From: Pseudomonadota bacterium | Lineage (GTDB): Bacteria > Cyanobacteriota > Vampirovibrionia > Obscuribacterales > Obscuribacteraceae | Assembly: GCA_021325555.1 (NCBI GenBank) | Contig: JAJPGY010000012.1 | Coordinates: forward strand, 158,956-222,955 | Direction: 5' to 3' | DNA: 64,000 nucleotides | In this document: positions 43,302 through 51,352 of the stretch, piece after piece | Layout: the number at the start of each line of letters is the position of its first letter | Numbering within the stretch: the first letter of the stretch is position 1 | Notes under the pieces: generated by a model | What the model was told of the DNA's origin: nothing | The model's database searches: none | The model's input: only the letters and a program-made list of their open reading frames with translations | Made by a program: the position numbers and the translations under genes

Positions 43302-45074
43302 ATGAAATCCAAGAGGTTCTTGATCGGCGTCGTGGCGATCTCCATGATCGCCCTCGCCGCGTTTTTCTGGGTGAAATACCCGTTTTTGAATGGATCGGTT
43401 TCTGGCGATCAAAAGGTTGTGCTGTCCGGCAACACGCCGCCGGCCGTTCACGAGGCTCGTCAGCTCGGGCACGGCAACCCCACACAGGCGGTGCGCGTGG
43501 TCGTCGGGCTCAAGCTTCGCAACGGGGCTGCCCTCGAGCAGCTGCTGGCTGAGCAGGCAGACCCGGCCTCGCCGAACTACAGGAAGTACCTCACCCCCGA
43601 CGAGTTCACGCGGCGCTTTGCCCCGACGCAGGCTGATTACGACAAGGTGGTCAGGTTCCTGCAAAGCCAGGGGCTCACGGTTACCGTGATTGCGCCCAAC
43701 CGGTTGATCGTCGGGGCCGAGGGCACCGTCCAGCAGGTCGAGCACGCCTTCGGCGTGACGATCTACGAGTACCGTTACCAGGGTCGTGTTGTGTACAGCA
43801 ACGCCGCCGACCCGCAGATCCCGGCTGCCTTGCAGGGGATTGTCGAGTCGGTGATGGGCTTGAACTCGTTTGCCCAGTTCCACAGCCGCAGCATTCCCAG
43901 CCCGCGGCCGCACCAGCAGCAGGGCAGCGGGCCGGTGGGATTGACACCGCAACAGGTGGCAACGGCCTACGACTACCCCAACGTCAACAACGCGGCGAAA
44001 GGCAACAAGTACGGCGGCAAGGGGCGCACCATAGCCATTGCCACCGCCTACGGCTACAGCCAGAGCGACGTCGACGCCTACTGGAAGCAGTTCGGCATCA
44101 AGCGCAGCGGCAGCGTCACCAACGTGGCGGTGGGCGGCACCACCACCCAGCTCGACGGCGAAACAACGCTCGACCTCGAGCAGATTGGTGCCCAGGCTCC
44201 CGACGCCGACATCATCATGTACGAGGGTGTCGATCCGGAGTTCTCCACCTTCACGCTCATCTTCAACCAGATCGTCACGGACGACAAGGCCGACATCGTC
44301 TCCGTGAGCTGGGGCGCTTGCGAGCGCGAAACCGGCGTTGCGCAGATGAAGACGGAAGACGCCATTTACCGGCAGGCGGCCGCGCAGGGCATCCCCGTGT
44401 TCTCCGCCAGCGGCGACGATGGTGCCTACGACTGCCAGGAGCCGGCGGCCAACGGCAAGCACATCTTCCTGCACCCGACCGCCCCTGGCAAAAAGCCGGC
44501 GCCGAAGGTCTCCACGGTAGACTTTCCGGCATCGGACCCCTACGTGGTGGCGGTGGGCGGCACCAGCCTCTACCTCAACCCGGACAACAGCCGCGCGTCC
44601 GAAAGGGCGTGGAGCGGCGCCGGCGGTGGCGTGTCCATTTACTGGGCGCGCCCGGCCTGGCAGAAGGGTCCGGGGGTGCCGGCCGGCAAAAAGCGGGTGT
44701 CCTCAGACATCTCGCTGGTTGCTGATCCGTGGACCGGTTACGCCATCTACTTCCAGGGCGCCTGGGATGAGGCTGGCGGAACGAGCTTCGCCGCCCCCAA
44801 CTCCGCCGCTTTGTGGGCGCTGGTTGAGGAGGCGGCCGGCGGTCGCGTCGGCAGCGTCAACGCCGAGCTCTACGAGCTGGGGCGCTCTGCCGACTACGGC
44901 AAGGTGTTCCACGACATCACCCAGGGCGACAACGGCAACGGGCAGGGTCCGGGCTTCAAGGCCGGGCCCGGCTGGGATCATCCGACCGGCTGGGGCACGC
45001 CTGACGGCGACGCGCTGGCCAGCTGGATCAAAGCCCGCGGACAGTCGCCCGCGGCGGCTGGTTCCGGCAAGTAA
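43302..45074 (+). CDS. S53 family serine-carboxyl peptidase (sedolisin/kumamolisin-like)
   Basis: 590 aa pro-enzyme. A signal anchor at about residues 6-24 precedes the activation prodomain (about 60-200) and the catalytic domain (about 215-585). The catalytic tetrad is readable: E287 and D291 (GETTLDLEQ), D372 (SASGDDG) and S495 (GGTSFAAP). The Ca2+ site is in the C-terminal DITQGDNG and GPGWDHPTGWGTP. These enzymes are exported and work at acid pH. The usual SGTS context of the nucleophile is GGTS here. The single N-terminal hydrophobic segment may anchor rather than release it. Hairpins lie on both sides. Confidence 0.92.
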   Translation: MKSKRFLIGVVAISMIALAAFFWVKYPFLNGSVSGDQKVVLSGNTPPAVHEARQLGHGNPTQAVRVVVGLKLRNGAALEQLLAEQADPASPNYRKYLTPDEFTRRFAPTQADYDKVVRFLQSQGLTVTVIAPNRLIVGAEGTVQQVEHAFGVTIYEYRYQGRVVYSNAADPQIPAALQGIVESVMGLNSFAQFHSRSIPSPRPHQQQGSGPVGLTPQQVATAYDYPNVNNAAKGNKYGGKGRTIAIATAYGYSQSDVDAYWKQFGIKRSGSVTNVAVGGTTTQLDGETTLDLEQIGAQAPDADIIMYEGVDPEFSTFTLIFNQIVTDDKADIVSVSWGACERETGVAQMKTEDAIYRQAAAQGIPVFSASGDDGAYDCQEPAANGKHIFLHPTAPGKKPAPKVSTVDFPASDPYVVAVGGTSLYLNPDNSRASERAWSGAGGGVSIYWARPAWQKGPGVPAGKKRVSSDISLVADPWTGYAIYFQGAWDEAGGTSFAAPNSAALWALVEEAAGGRVGSVNAELYELGRSADYGKVFHDITQGDNGNGQGPGFKAGPGWDHPTGWGTPDGDALASWIKARGQSPAAAGSGK

Positions 45075-45085
45075 TTGCCGGAACC
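45060..45085 (+). terminator. Hairpin spanning the S53 stop codon
   Basis: GGTTCCGGCAA (45060-45070) and TTGCCGGAACC (45075-45085) with loop GTAA; the loop is the end of the TAA stop codon. Together with the hairpin at 45094-45121 it makes a double 3' structure. Confidence 0.7.
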
Positions 45086-45093
45086 AGCCGTGC

Positions 45094-45121
45094 GGGGTCG
45101 GGGCAAACCTGCCCCGACCCC
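45094..45121 (+). terminator. GC-rich 12-bp hairpin
   Basis: GGGGTCGGGGCA-AACC-TGCCCCGACCCC is perfect, followed by TTCCTC. It resembles the intergenic palindrome family by its G-runs. Confidence 0.65.
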
Positions 45122-45194
45122 TTCCTCAATTGCACTGGCAGAAAACGAATCCAGCGCCGCGCTCGCGGCGCTGCCAACCTCGGAAGGTGAATGA

Positions 45195-45983
45195 ATGACC
45201 CACGAGAAGGACAAAGACAGGGCGGCCGCGCAGCCGCTCCACGGCAGCGACGGTGAGTTCGAGCAGCTCGTGCTCAAGTCGAAGCTGCCGGTGGTGGTGG
45301 ACTTCTGGGCCCCGTGGTGCGGGCCCTGCCGGGCGCTGGCGCCCTACCTCGACAAGCTGGCTGCCGACTACGCCGGGCGGCTCGTCGTGGTCAAGGTCAA
45401 CATCGACGACAACTCGCGCTATGCCGAGACCTACAGGGTGCAGGGCATTCCAACGCTCCTGTTCATCCGGGACGGCGAGCTTGAGGACACTCAGGTGGGC
45501 ATGCCGCCCTACGCCCATCTGGTCGCCAAGTTCGACGCCCTGGCCGCTGATCCGGCGGCCGGTGACGCCGGTTGCTGCGGCGGCGGCTGCTGCGACGGGC
45601 ACGAGCACGTGCACGGGCATCGGCCTGCCGGCGCGCCGGTCAGCGCCCGGGAGGCGGCTTTCCGCAGGGCGATGAGCACCGCGGAGGCGAACCTCGATGC
45701 GGCGCTGGAGGCGGCTCTCAAGACCGCCGAGGCGACGCCGGGCTGGCTGGAGGCCAAGCAGGTCTTCACCGCTGCCGTTGGGGCTGCGCGCGCCGGGTTC
45801 GAGGCCGAGGAGCTGACCAAAGAGCAGTTCCGGGAGGCCTACGACGCCGCCGAGCAAGCCTTCTCGCAGGCGGTAGGCACGGCCGGCACGGACTACGACC
45901 GGGCGGTGCAGGCGGCGATCGCGGCATACGACTCTGCGATTGCGGCTGCCTTTGCGGCCTTCGACGAGGCGGCGGCCGGCTAA
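45195..45983 (+). CDS. Thioredoxin with Cys/His-rich linker and helical C-terminal domain
   Basis: 262 aa. Thioredoxin fold at about residues 15-115 with active site WCGPC (C42, C45) and cis-Pro motif GIPTL. A short linker holds CC (127-128), CC (132-133) and H136, H138, H140, H142, which looks like a metal-binding tether. The C-terminal 120 residues are Ala/Glu-rich helices (AFRRAMSTAEANLDAALEAA, FREAYDAAEQAFSQAVGTA) with no family I recognise. It has no signal peptide, so it is cytosolic. GGAAGG precedes the ATG. Linker and C-terminal domain are the unusual parts; the thioredoxin part is standard. Confidence 0.9.
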   Translation: MTHEKDKDRAAAQPLHGSDGEFEQLVLKSKLPVVVDFWAPWCGPCRALAPYLDKLAADYAGRLVVVKVNIDDNSRYAETYRVQGIPTLLFIRDGELEDTQVGMPPYAHLVAKFDALAADPAAGDAGCCGGGCCDGHEHVHGHRPAGAPVSAREAAFRRAMSTAEANLDAALEAALKTAEATPGWLEAKQVFTAAVGAARAGFEAEELTKEQFREAYDAAEQAFSQAVGTAGTDYDRAVQAAIAAYDSAIAAAFAAFDEAAAG

Positions 45984-45998
45984 TTTGTTGTCTCTCGC

Positions 45999-46033
45999 GG
46001 GGTGCGGCGCCATCACAGGTGGTGCCGCACCCC
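45999..46033 (+). terminator. Hairpin between thioredoxin and pepF genes
   Basis: GGGGTGCGGCGCCA (45999-46012) pairs with TGGTGCCGCACCCC (46020-46033) with one GT pair. No T-run; could attenuate read-through. Confidence 0.55.
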
Positions 46034-46080
46034 GATTCACCAAGCCCCAACGGGGACATCATGGAAAGGACCGAACAAAG

Positions 46081-47889
46081 ATGACAAGGACACTTCCTGC
46101 CCGCAGCGAGGTACCGGTCGACCTGACCTGGGACCTCTCGACTGTCTACGCCAACGAGGAGGACTGGGAGGCTGATTTCCAGCGCTGCGCCCAGTACCCG
46201 GATCGGCTGGCGGCTTACAAGGGTCGCCTGAACCGTTCCGGGCGCATACTGCTGGAGTTTATCAAGCTCAACGAGGAGTGCGGCCAGCTCTTGAGCAAGG
46301 TCTACGTCTACGCGCACCTGCGCTCGGACGAGGACACCTCCAACAGCCACTACAAGGCGCTGGTCGACCGCTGCATGGGCCTGTCGAGCAAGATCTCGGC
46401 GGCCACGGCTTTCTACACGCCGGAGGTGCTGGCAATCAAGCCCGAGCGCCTGGAGAAGTTCATCGCCTCCGTCCCGGGGCTCGAGCTTTACCGGCACGAC
46501 TTCGACGAGCTGGCCCGCAAGCGGGCGCACGTGCGCTCCGCTGAGGTCGAGCAGGTGCTGGCGCTTTCCTCCGAGGTCGGCGCCGGACCGTCGAAGATCT
46601 TCGGCCAGTTCGACAACGCAGACATCAAGCTGCCCAACGTCACCGACGACGAGGGGCAGTCGGTGCAGCTCACCCACGGCAACTGGACCCGCATGCTGGA
46701 CAGCAAGAACCGCGAGGTGCGCAAAGGCGCCTACGAGGCCATGTTCGGCTGGTTCGGCAGCTGGCGCAACACGTTGTCGGCCACCTACGCCGCCCAGGTG
46801 ACGCTGGACATCTTCCGCACCCGCGTGCGCGGTTACGCAAGCTGCCTCGAGCGGGCGCTTTCCGGCATCAACGTGCCGGTCTCCGTCTACGACAACCTGA
46901 TCGCCACCGTGCACGCCAACCTGCCGACCTTGAACCGCTACCTCGAGCTGCGCAAGCGCGTGCTCGGCGTAGACGAGCTCCAGTGGTACGACCTCTACGT
47001 GCCGCTGGTCGATGGTGTGGAAAGCAACATCTCCTATGCCGACGCGAAGGAGACCGTGCTGGCCGCCCTGGCTCCGCTCGGTAACGAGTACGTGAGCATC
47101 CTGCGCGAGGGCTTCAACAACCGCTGGGTCGACGTGGTGGAGAACAAAGGCAAGCGCTCGGGCGCGTACAGCTCGGGCACCTGGGGCACCAACCCGTTCA
47201 TCCTCATGAACTGGCAGGACAACCTCGACTCCATGTTCACGCTCGCCCACGAGGCCGGGCACTCGATGCACTCGTGGTACTCGAAGCACACTCAGCCCTA
47301 CACGTACAGCGGCTACACGCTGTTCGTCGCCGAGATCGCCTCGACCACCAACGAGCAGCTGCTGGCGCACTACCTGCTCCAGCGCACCACCGACCCCAGG
47401 ATGCGGCTGTACATCATCAACAAGATGATGGAGTCCATCCGCACCACGCTTATCCGGCAGACGCTGTTTGCCGAGTTCGAGCGCGAGGCGCACGCCAGGG
47501 CCGAGGCGGGCATCCCGCTCACGCCCGACGTGCTGTGCGACATCCACCGGGGGCTCAACGAGAAGTACTACGGCGGCGTGTGCAAGATCGACTCGCTCAT
47601 CGGCATCGAGTGGGCGCGCATCCCGCACTTCTACCGGCCGTTCTACGTCTACCAGTACGCCACCGGCATAAGCGCCGCCTGCTCGCTGGCCAGGCAGATC
47701 CTCGCCGAGGGCCAGCCGGCGGTGGATCGCTACATCAACAACTTCCTGAAGGCCGGCTCGTCGGACTACAGCATCGAGATCATGAAGAGGGCTGGTGTGG
47801 ACCTGTCCACGCCGGCGCCGATTCAGGCTGCCTTCGATGCGTTCGCCGAGTACGTGCGGCTCTTCGAGGAGGAGTACGCGCGGCTGTGA
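46081..47889 (+). CDS. pepF: Oligoendopeptidase F (M3 family)
   Basis: 602 aa from the ATG at 46081; the frame is open upstream, but this start matches the family N-terminus (LPARSEVPVDLTWDLSTVY). Cytosolic zinc oligopeptidase. The zinc motif is HEAGH in FTLAHEAGHSMHSWYS (about residues 390-394), with the third ligand Glu in FVAEIASTTNEQLL. Helical N-terminal half and large C-terminal half as in the family. The same-strand neighbours on both sides are separated by hairpins, so it may be expressed independently. Confidence 0.94.
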   Translation: MTRTLPARSEVPVDLTWDLSTVYANEEDWEADFQRCAQYPDRLAAYKGRLNRSGRILLEFIKLNEECGQLLSKVYVYAHLRSDEDTSNSHYKALVDRCMGLSSKISAATAFYTPEVLAIKPERLEKFIASVPGLELYRHDFDELARKRAHVRSAEVEQVLALSSEVGAGPSKIFGQFDNADIKLPNVTDDEGQSVQLTHGNWTRMLDSKNREVRKGAYEAMFGWFGSWRNTLSATYAAQVTLDIFRTRVRGYASCLERALSGINVPVSVYDNLIATVHANLPTLNRYLELRKRVLGVDELQWYDLYVPLVDGVESNISYADAKETVLAALAPLGNEYVSILREGFNNRWVDVVENKGKRSGAYSSGTWGTNPFILMNWQDNLDSMFTLAHEAGHSMHSWYSKHTQPYTYSGYTLFVAEIASTTNEQLLAHYLLQRTTDPRMRLYIINKMMESIRTTLIRQTLFAEFEREAHARAEAGIPLTPDVLCDIHRGLNEKYYGGVCKIDSLIGIEWARIPHFYRPFYVYQYATGISAACSLARQILAEGQPAVDRYINNFLKAGSSDYSIEIMKRAGVDLSTPAPIQAAFDAFAEYVRLFEEEYARL

Positions 47890-47909
47890 CCGGTACCTGA
47901 GCTTGGACC

Positions 47910-47930
47910 CCGAGCGAGCTTAACGCTCGG
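47910..47930 (+). terminator. Short hairpin after pepF
   Basis: CCGAGCG-AGCTTAA-CGCTCGG. A GC-rich stem (about 47958-47976, GCCGCC...GGCGGC) follows. Neither has a T-run. Confidence 0.5.
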
Positions 47931-48079
47931 AGCCGGAGCCTGGAGCCCGTTTGCACAGCCGCCTCCGGGGGGCGGCCGGACTGTCGACCCGATCGGGTGG
48001 GCATGCCCGGTCGCCTTCCCGGGCGTGTTGATCTTGATTGCGGCGTGGTTCGCCAATAAGCCATAGGAGTGGCTCACAC

Positions 48080-48673
48080 ATGAGCACAACCGCAAAGAGG
48101 TCCCCGGCGAAAAAGTCGCCCCGGAGGAAGCCCAACCGGGCTCCTGTTTTTACCCCCAAGACGTTCGGCCAGGCGCTCAAGGACGCCGAGAAGCTGCTCG
48201 CCCTCATCGACTCCGGCACCCTGACCGGCCGCCAGGTGCGGCTGCGCGTGGACAAGTTCATGGGCAGCTCGGATGCCGTGCGCGGCTTTTGCATCGTCCT
48301 TCTCACGGGCGACTACAAGGCCTCCGACAACCCGCCGGCGGCGATGGTTGCCAGCATGCGCGCGGGCTCGCCGGCCGTCTTCGAGGTGATGGCCAAGAAC
48401 GTGGTCATGTCACCGACGATGGCCGTGACGCACCGCCGCAACCAGGACCAGGCCGCCGCAGCCGGCTCCGACCGCTCTACCGAGCGCGCCATCAAGCTGA
48501 TCCATCTCATCGACAGCCCGGCCATGATCGAGCAGTTGAAGCAGATGCGGCTGGCTTTCCGGGGTGAGCAATCCGCTTACTCCGACTTCGTCAGCCGCTG
48601 GCACTATCGCGACGATGCCGACCAGGTCGCTGCCGGTTTGGGCGCGCTCGACGCGGCCCTCAAGACCGGGTGA
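48080..48673 (+). CDS. Hypothetical protein with basic N-terminal tail
   Basis: 197 aa. The ATG at 48080 follows TAGGAGTGG. The first 28 residues are Lys/Arg/Ser/Pro-rich (KRSPAKKSPRRKPNRAP), like a histone H1-type tail, and may bind nucleic acid. The rest is a helical soluble domain of about 165 residues, not recognised (QALKDAEKLLALIDSGTLTG, AIKLIHLIDSPAMIEQLKQM). No signal peptide. Confidence 0.7.
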   Translation: MSTTAKRSPAKKSPRRKPNRAPVFTPKTFGQALKDAEKLLALIDSGTLTGRQVRLRVDKFMGSSDAVRGFCIVLLTGDYKASDNPPAAMVASMRAGSPAVFEVMAKNVVMSPTMAVTHRRNQDQAAAAGSDRSTERAIKLIHLIDSPAMIEQLKQMRLAFRGEQSAYSDFVSRWHYRDDADQVAAGLGALDAALKTG

Positions 48674-48956
48674 TCCAGGGTCGCGCCGCCGCCTGAAGCA
48701 ACTTCCCGGAGAGGCGCCCGCGGTCAGCCCTCAGACCCGTCGACCGGACAGTGTGTCCGTCAGGGTCTTGCCGCGCCTTCTCTTTCGCGCCCGTTGGAAG
48801 CATCGACCGGCGCACTTCGACGCGGTTTCGACCGGGGCTGCTCTCGGGGCGAGGGCGCCGGTCGCTACCGCACATTTGCACGGTCAGACCGGGCACCGCG
48901 CCAGATCTCCTGCAGCGCCCGTGTCCCGGCCTGGCTCTTTCAGGAGGAGCCCATAT

Positions 48957-49844
48957 ATGGCAAACCATCTCAGCACCTTGATCCGGCGAGCCTGGCAAGC
49001 AATTGCCCATCCCCGGATCCGATTGCAAGCAGACTTCCCGTGGGGCTTCGGCACCATGGCGAAGTATTACCTGATCGCCAACTTCTACTACTTCCTGGGC
49101 AGCCTGGCGCCGCTCGCCGTCTTCATCGGGGCGCTGCCGTTGCTGCCGCGCTTCGCTCCGGAGTTCGCGCGCAACGTGGTGGCACCGCTCCTGGTGAACC
49201 ACCAGCTGGGCGTGATCGTCGTCGTCAGCATCCTCTCGTTCCTCTGCGGCTTCGGGCTGGAGGTCTGGTACATCAACCGGGTCTTTCGCCGCAACGGGCT
49301 GTCGCTGCGCCAGTCGCTCGGGCTCACGCTCGAGCCGCTGGGTGGCGGTCTGCGCGGGCTGTGGGGAGCCACCTGGCGTGCGGCGTTGATGCTCGTCCTC
49401 GCGCTTGCGCTGGAGCAGTTGATCGGGCTTCTGCCGATCCCGGCCCACAACGATCCGACCGCGGAGTTCATGGCCTCGCTGTCCGGCCTCTCCTATTTCG
49501 GGATGGCGCTGCTTGCCGCAGTTGCTGCCCCGATCTTCGAGGAGCTGGTCTTCCGCGGCTTCCTCTTCAACATCTGCCGCACCACCTTCCGGCGCGGCCG
49601 CTGGTTGAAGCTGTTCCGCGGCAGCACGGCGATGGCCGACTTCGCCGCCGTCTTGGCGAGCGGCGCGGTCTTCGCGGCGTTCCACCTGAACCCCTGGGGC
49701 TTCCCGGCGCTGCTCGTTCTGGGCATGCTGCTGGCGGAGCTCTACCGGCGCACGGGGTCGCTTTACAGCAGCATGATCATGCACTGCCTCAACAACACGC
49801 TGGCCGTGATATTGACGTACCTGACCGCCACCCACCTGCACTAA
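48957..49844 (+). CDS. CPBP-family (CAAX/Abi) intramembrane metalloprotease
   Basis: 295 aa. The ATG at 48957 follows CAGGAGGAG. Six to eight membrane segments with the CPBP motifs EExxxR (FEELVFRG), FxxxH (FAAFHLNP) and a final HxxxN (MHCLNN), which make up the intramembrane active site. Family members process prenylated proteins, signals or bacteriocins, or serve immunity; which applies is not shown. A strong terminator follows 130 bases downstream. The 283-base gap upstream contains only a small GGACA-GTG-TGTCC hairpin and no gene. Confidence 0.88.
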   Translation: MANHLSTLIRRAWQAIAHPRIRLQADFPWGFGTMAKYYLIANFYYFLGSLAPLAVFIGALPLLPRFAPEFARNVVAPLLVNHQLGVIVVVSILSFLCGFGLEVWYINRVFRRNGLSLRQSLGLTLEPLGGGLRGLWGATWRAALMLVLALALEQLIGLLPIPAHNDPTAEFMASLSGLSYFGMALLAAVAAPIFEELVFRGFLFNICRTTFRRGRWLKLFRGSTAMADFAAVLASGAVFAAFHLNPWGFPALLVLGMLLAELYRRTGSLYSSMIMHCLNNTLAVILTYLTATHLH

Positions 49845-49977
49845 ATGCGGCTCAGACTGCCACGGGCAGGCTTGGTCGTATCGAGCGCAGCTCTCCGTGC
49901 CGCCTGGCACCGGGTTGTGGTTGACGGCTCAAGTCAGTCATGCGGCAGGCCTCGGGAGAGGCTAGTTCGATCCTCAT

Positions 49978-50038
49978 TTTCAAGACGCCGAGATCCGAGC
50001 CATACGTGGCCGGGTCTGGGCGTCTTGAAAGTTTTTTT
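49978..50038 (+). terminator. Rho-independent terminator after the CPBP gene
   Basis: TTTCAAGACGCC (49978-49989) pairs with GGCGTCTTGAAA (50019-50030), a 12-bp stem with a structured 29-base loop, followed by seven T. Confidence 0.85.
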
Positions 50039-50100
50039 GTATTCGCCATATATTATAGCAAGTAATAGAAAGGCAGGGGCTCAAACCTTGCCGCCGGTGG

Positions 50101-51204
50101 CTAGCTAATTACGACCGAGGCGTTCTCGGAGGCGAAGCAGACCTGCTCTTCGAGGAACAGCATTTTCAGAAGATTGCGATAAAAGGAGTAGAGCGGGATC
50201 CGGCCGGCCAGCTGATCGCGCATGGCGTCGCGCAGAAGCTTGAATGAGCGATGCGACGGACCTGCCATGTGGTCGAGCTCCAGGTAATAGTTCCCCAGCG
50301 GCTGGAATTGAATCTCGAAGAGGCGGCCGTTCCACGCGATCACGCTTTTCAGCGCCTTCCAGCCGGTCTTTTTCATCTGCGACGGCGGGCAGGTCAGGTA
50401 GTCCTTGGTCTCGATAAATTCCAGAAAGCGATCGCAGCCGGATTGCCCGTTGACCGGCACGGCCAGATTCTCCAGCATCCCCATCCGCACGCAATCGCCC
50501 ACGGTCAACTTCTCAAGCCTGGCATGCGTCTTCCAGCAGGTGGGCTCGTCCTCGCAGACGATCTTGATGCCGAAGATGTCCTTGACGTATTTGCTGTACT
50601 GGCGCAGGTGCTTGTCGCGCGCCACCAGCTCGTCGACGTGGAAAAGCTCGTCGGTGACCTTGTTCCACATCTCCTCTTCCGCCTTCACCCGGCTGGTCAG
50701 GCGGTTGACCCCGCTTTCCGGACGGCGGGGCGGAATGTACTCGACGAAGTTGGCGGAGAGCTTGAGCGGCATCCAGGCCCTGCCCTGTTGATAGCGGAAG
50801 TTGTCCAGAAGCGCGTTGCCGAGATCGATGTCCGTGGCCGAGAACAAGGTCTGGCGCGTGATCCTTTCCCTGATCAGAAATTGCCTCTCCTCGTCCCCCG
50901 GCAGAAGCCCGATGACGTTGCTGTGCAGCTCGAAGTCGCCGCCCAGGAGGATGGAGGCCAGGAGGTGGGAGAGAACGTGCAGGTGCCGCTCGCCGTCGAG
51001 GATGCTCGAGTGAAAGGCCTCGCGCACCGCGGCGATCTCCTGCCGTGACAGCTCGATTCTCACCGGTTGATCGGGAGCGGACTCCTGTTCAGCCTTCTTG
51101 TCGGCAAGATATGCGATGAACCGGTGGACGGCTGGATCCTGCATCGCCATCAGCAGCGGCGAGCCGGCGGTACGCTTATCAGATGTCTGCCCCGGCGACG
51201 TCAT
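50101..51204 (-). CDS. Divergent RelA/SpoT-like nucleotidyltransferase-fold protein
   Basis: 367 aa from the ATG at 51204. The C-terminal half carries what looks like a (p)ppGpp-synthetase fold: SRVKAEEEMWNKV (Arg/Lys nucleotide contact), KDIFGIKIVCEDE (metal Asp, as DxxGxRI in Rel), KDYLTCPPSQMKKTGWKALK (as DYIAxPKxxGYxSLH) and LFEIQFQPLGNYYLELDH (as EIQIRTxxM). The order and spacing of these blocks match RelA/SpoT synthetase domains but each is degenerate. The N-terminal 130 residues are helical and unrelated to HD hydrolase. It may be a small alarmone synthetase relative or inactive fold member. Divergent from copA. Confidence 0.5.
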   Translation of the reverse strand: MTSPGQTSDKRTAGSPLLMAMQDPAVHRFIAYLADKKAEQESAPDQPVRIELSRQEIAAVREAFHSSILDGERHLHVLSHLLASILLGGDFELHSNVIGLLPGDEERQFLIRERITRQTLFSATDIDLGNALLDNFRYQQGRAWMPLKLSANFVEYIPPRRPESGVNRLTSRVKAEEEMWNKVTDELFHVDELVARDKHLRQYSKYVKDIFGIKIVCEDEPTCWKTHARLEKLTVGDCVRMGMLENLAVPVNGQSGCDRFLEFIETKDYLTCPPSQMKKTGWKALKSVIAWNGRLFEIQFQPLGNYYLELDHMAGPSHRSFKLLRDAMRDQLAGRIPLYSFYRNLLKMLFLEEQVCFASENASVVIS

Positions 51205-51352
51205 AGCACGTGTCCTATTGTAAAGCACTCCGGCAGCGAATGCGTGCCGGCAACCGGGCGGGCTCTTCACCCGGCGGGGCCGCACTACCTTAAAATGGAG
51301 GGGAGGCAACACGGCCGGCGCGGGCTCGATTGTCGGCTGCAGGCTAAACGTG

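Noticed and set aside
45766..47628. 620-aa minus-strand ORF opposite pepF
   Set aside because: Shadow of oligoendopeptidase F; the sense gene has the HEAGH motif and a coherent family sequence.
48674..48956. Structured RNA in the gap before the CPBP gene
   Set aside because: Only small hairpins (for example GGACA-GTG-TGTCC) are visible in very GC-rich sequence, where chance stems are common.
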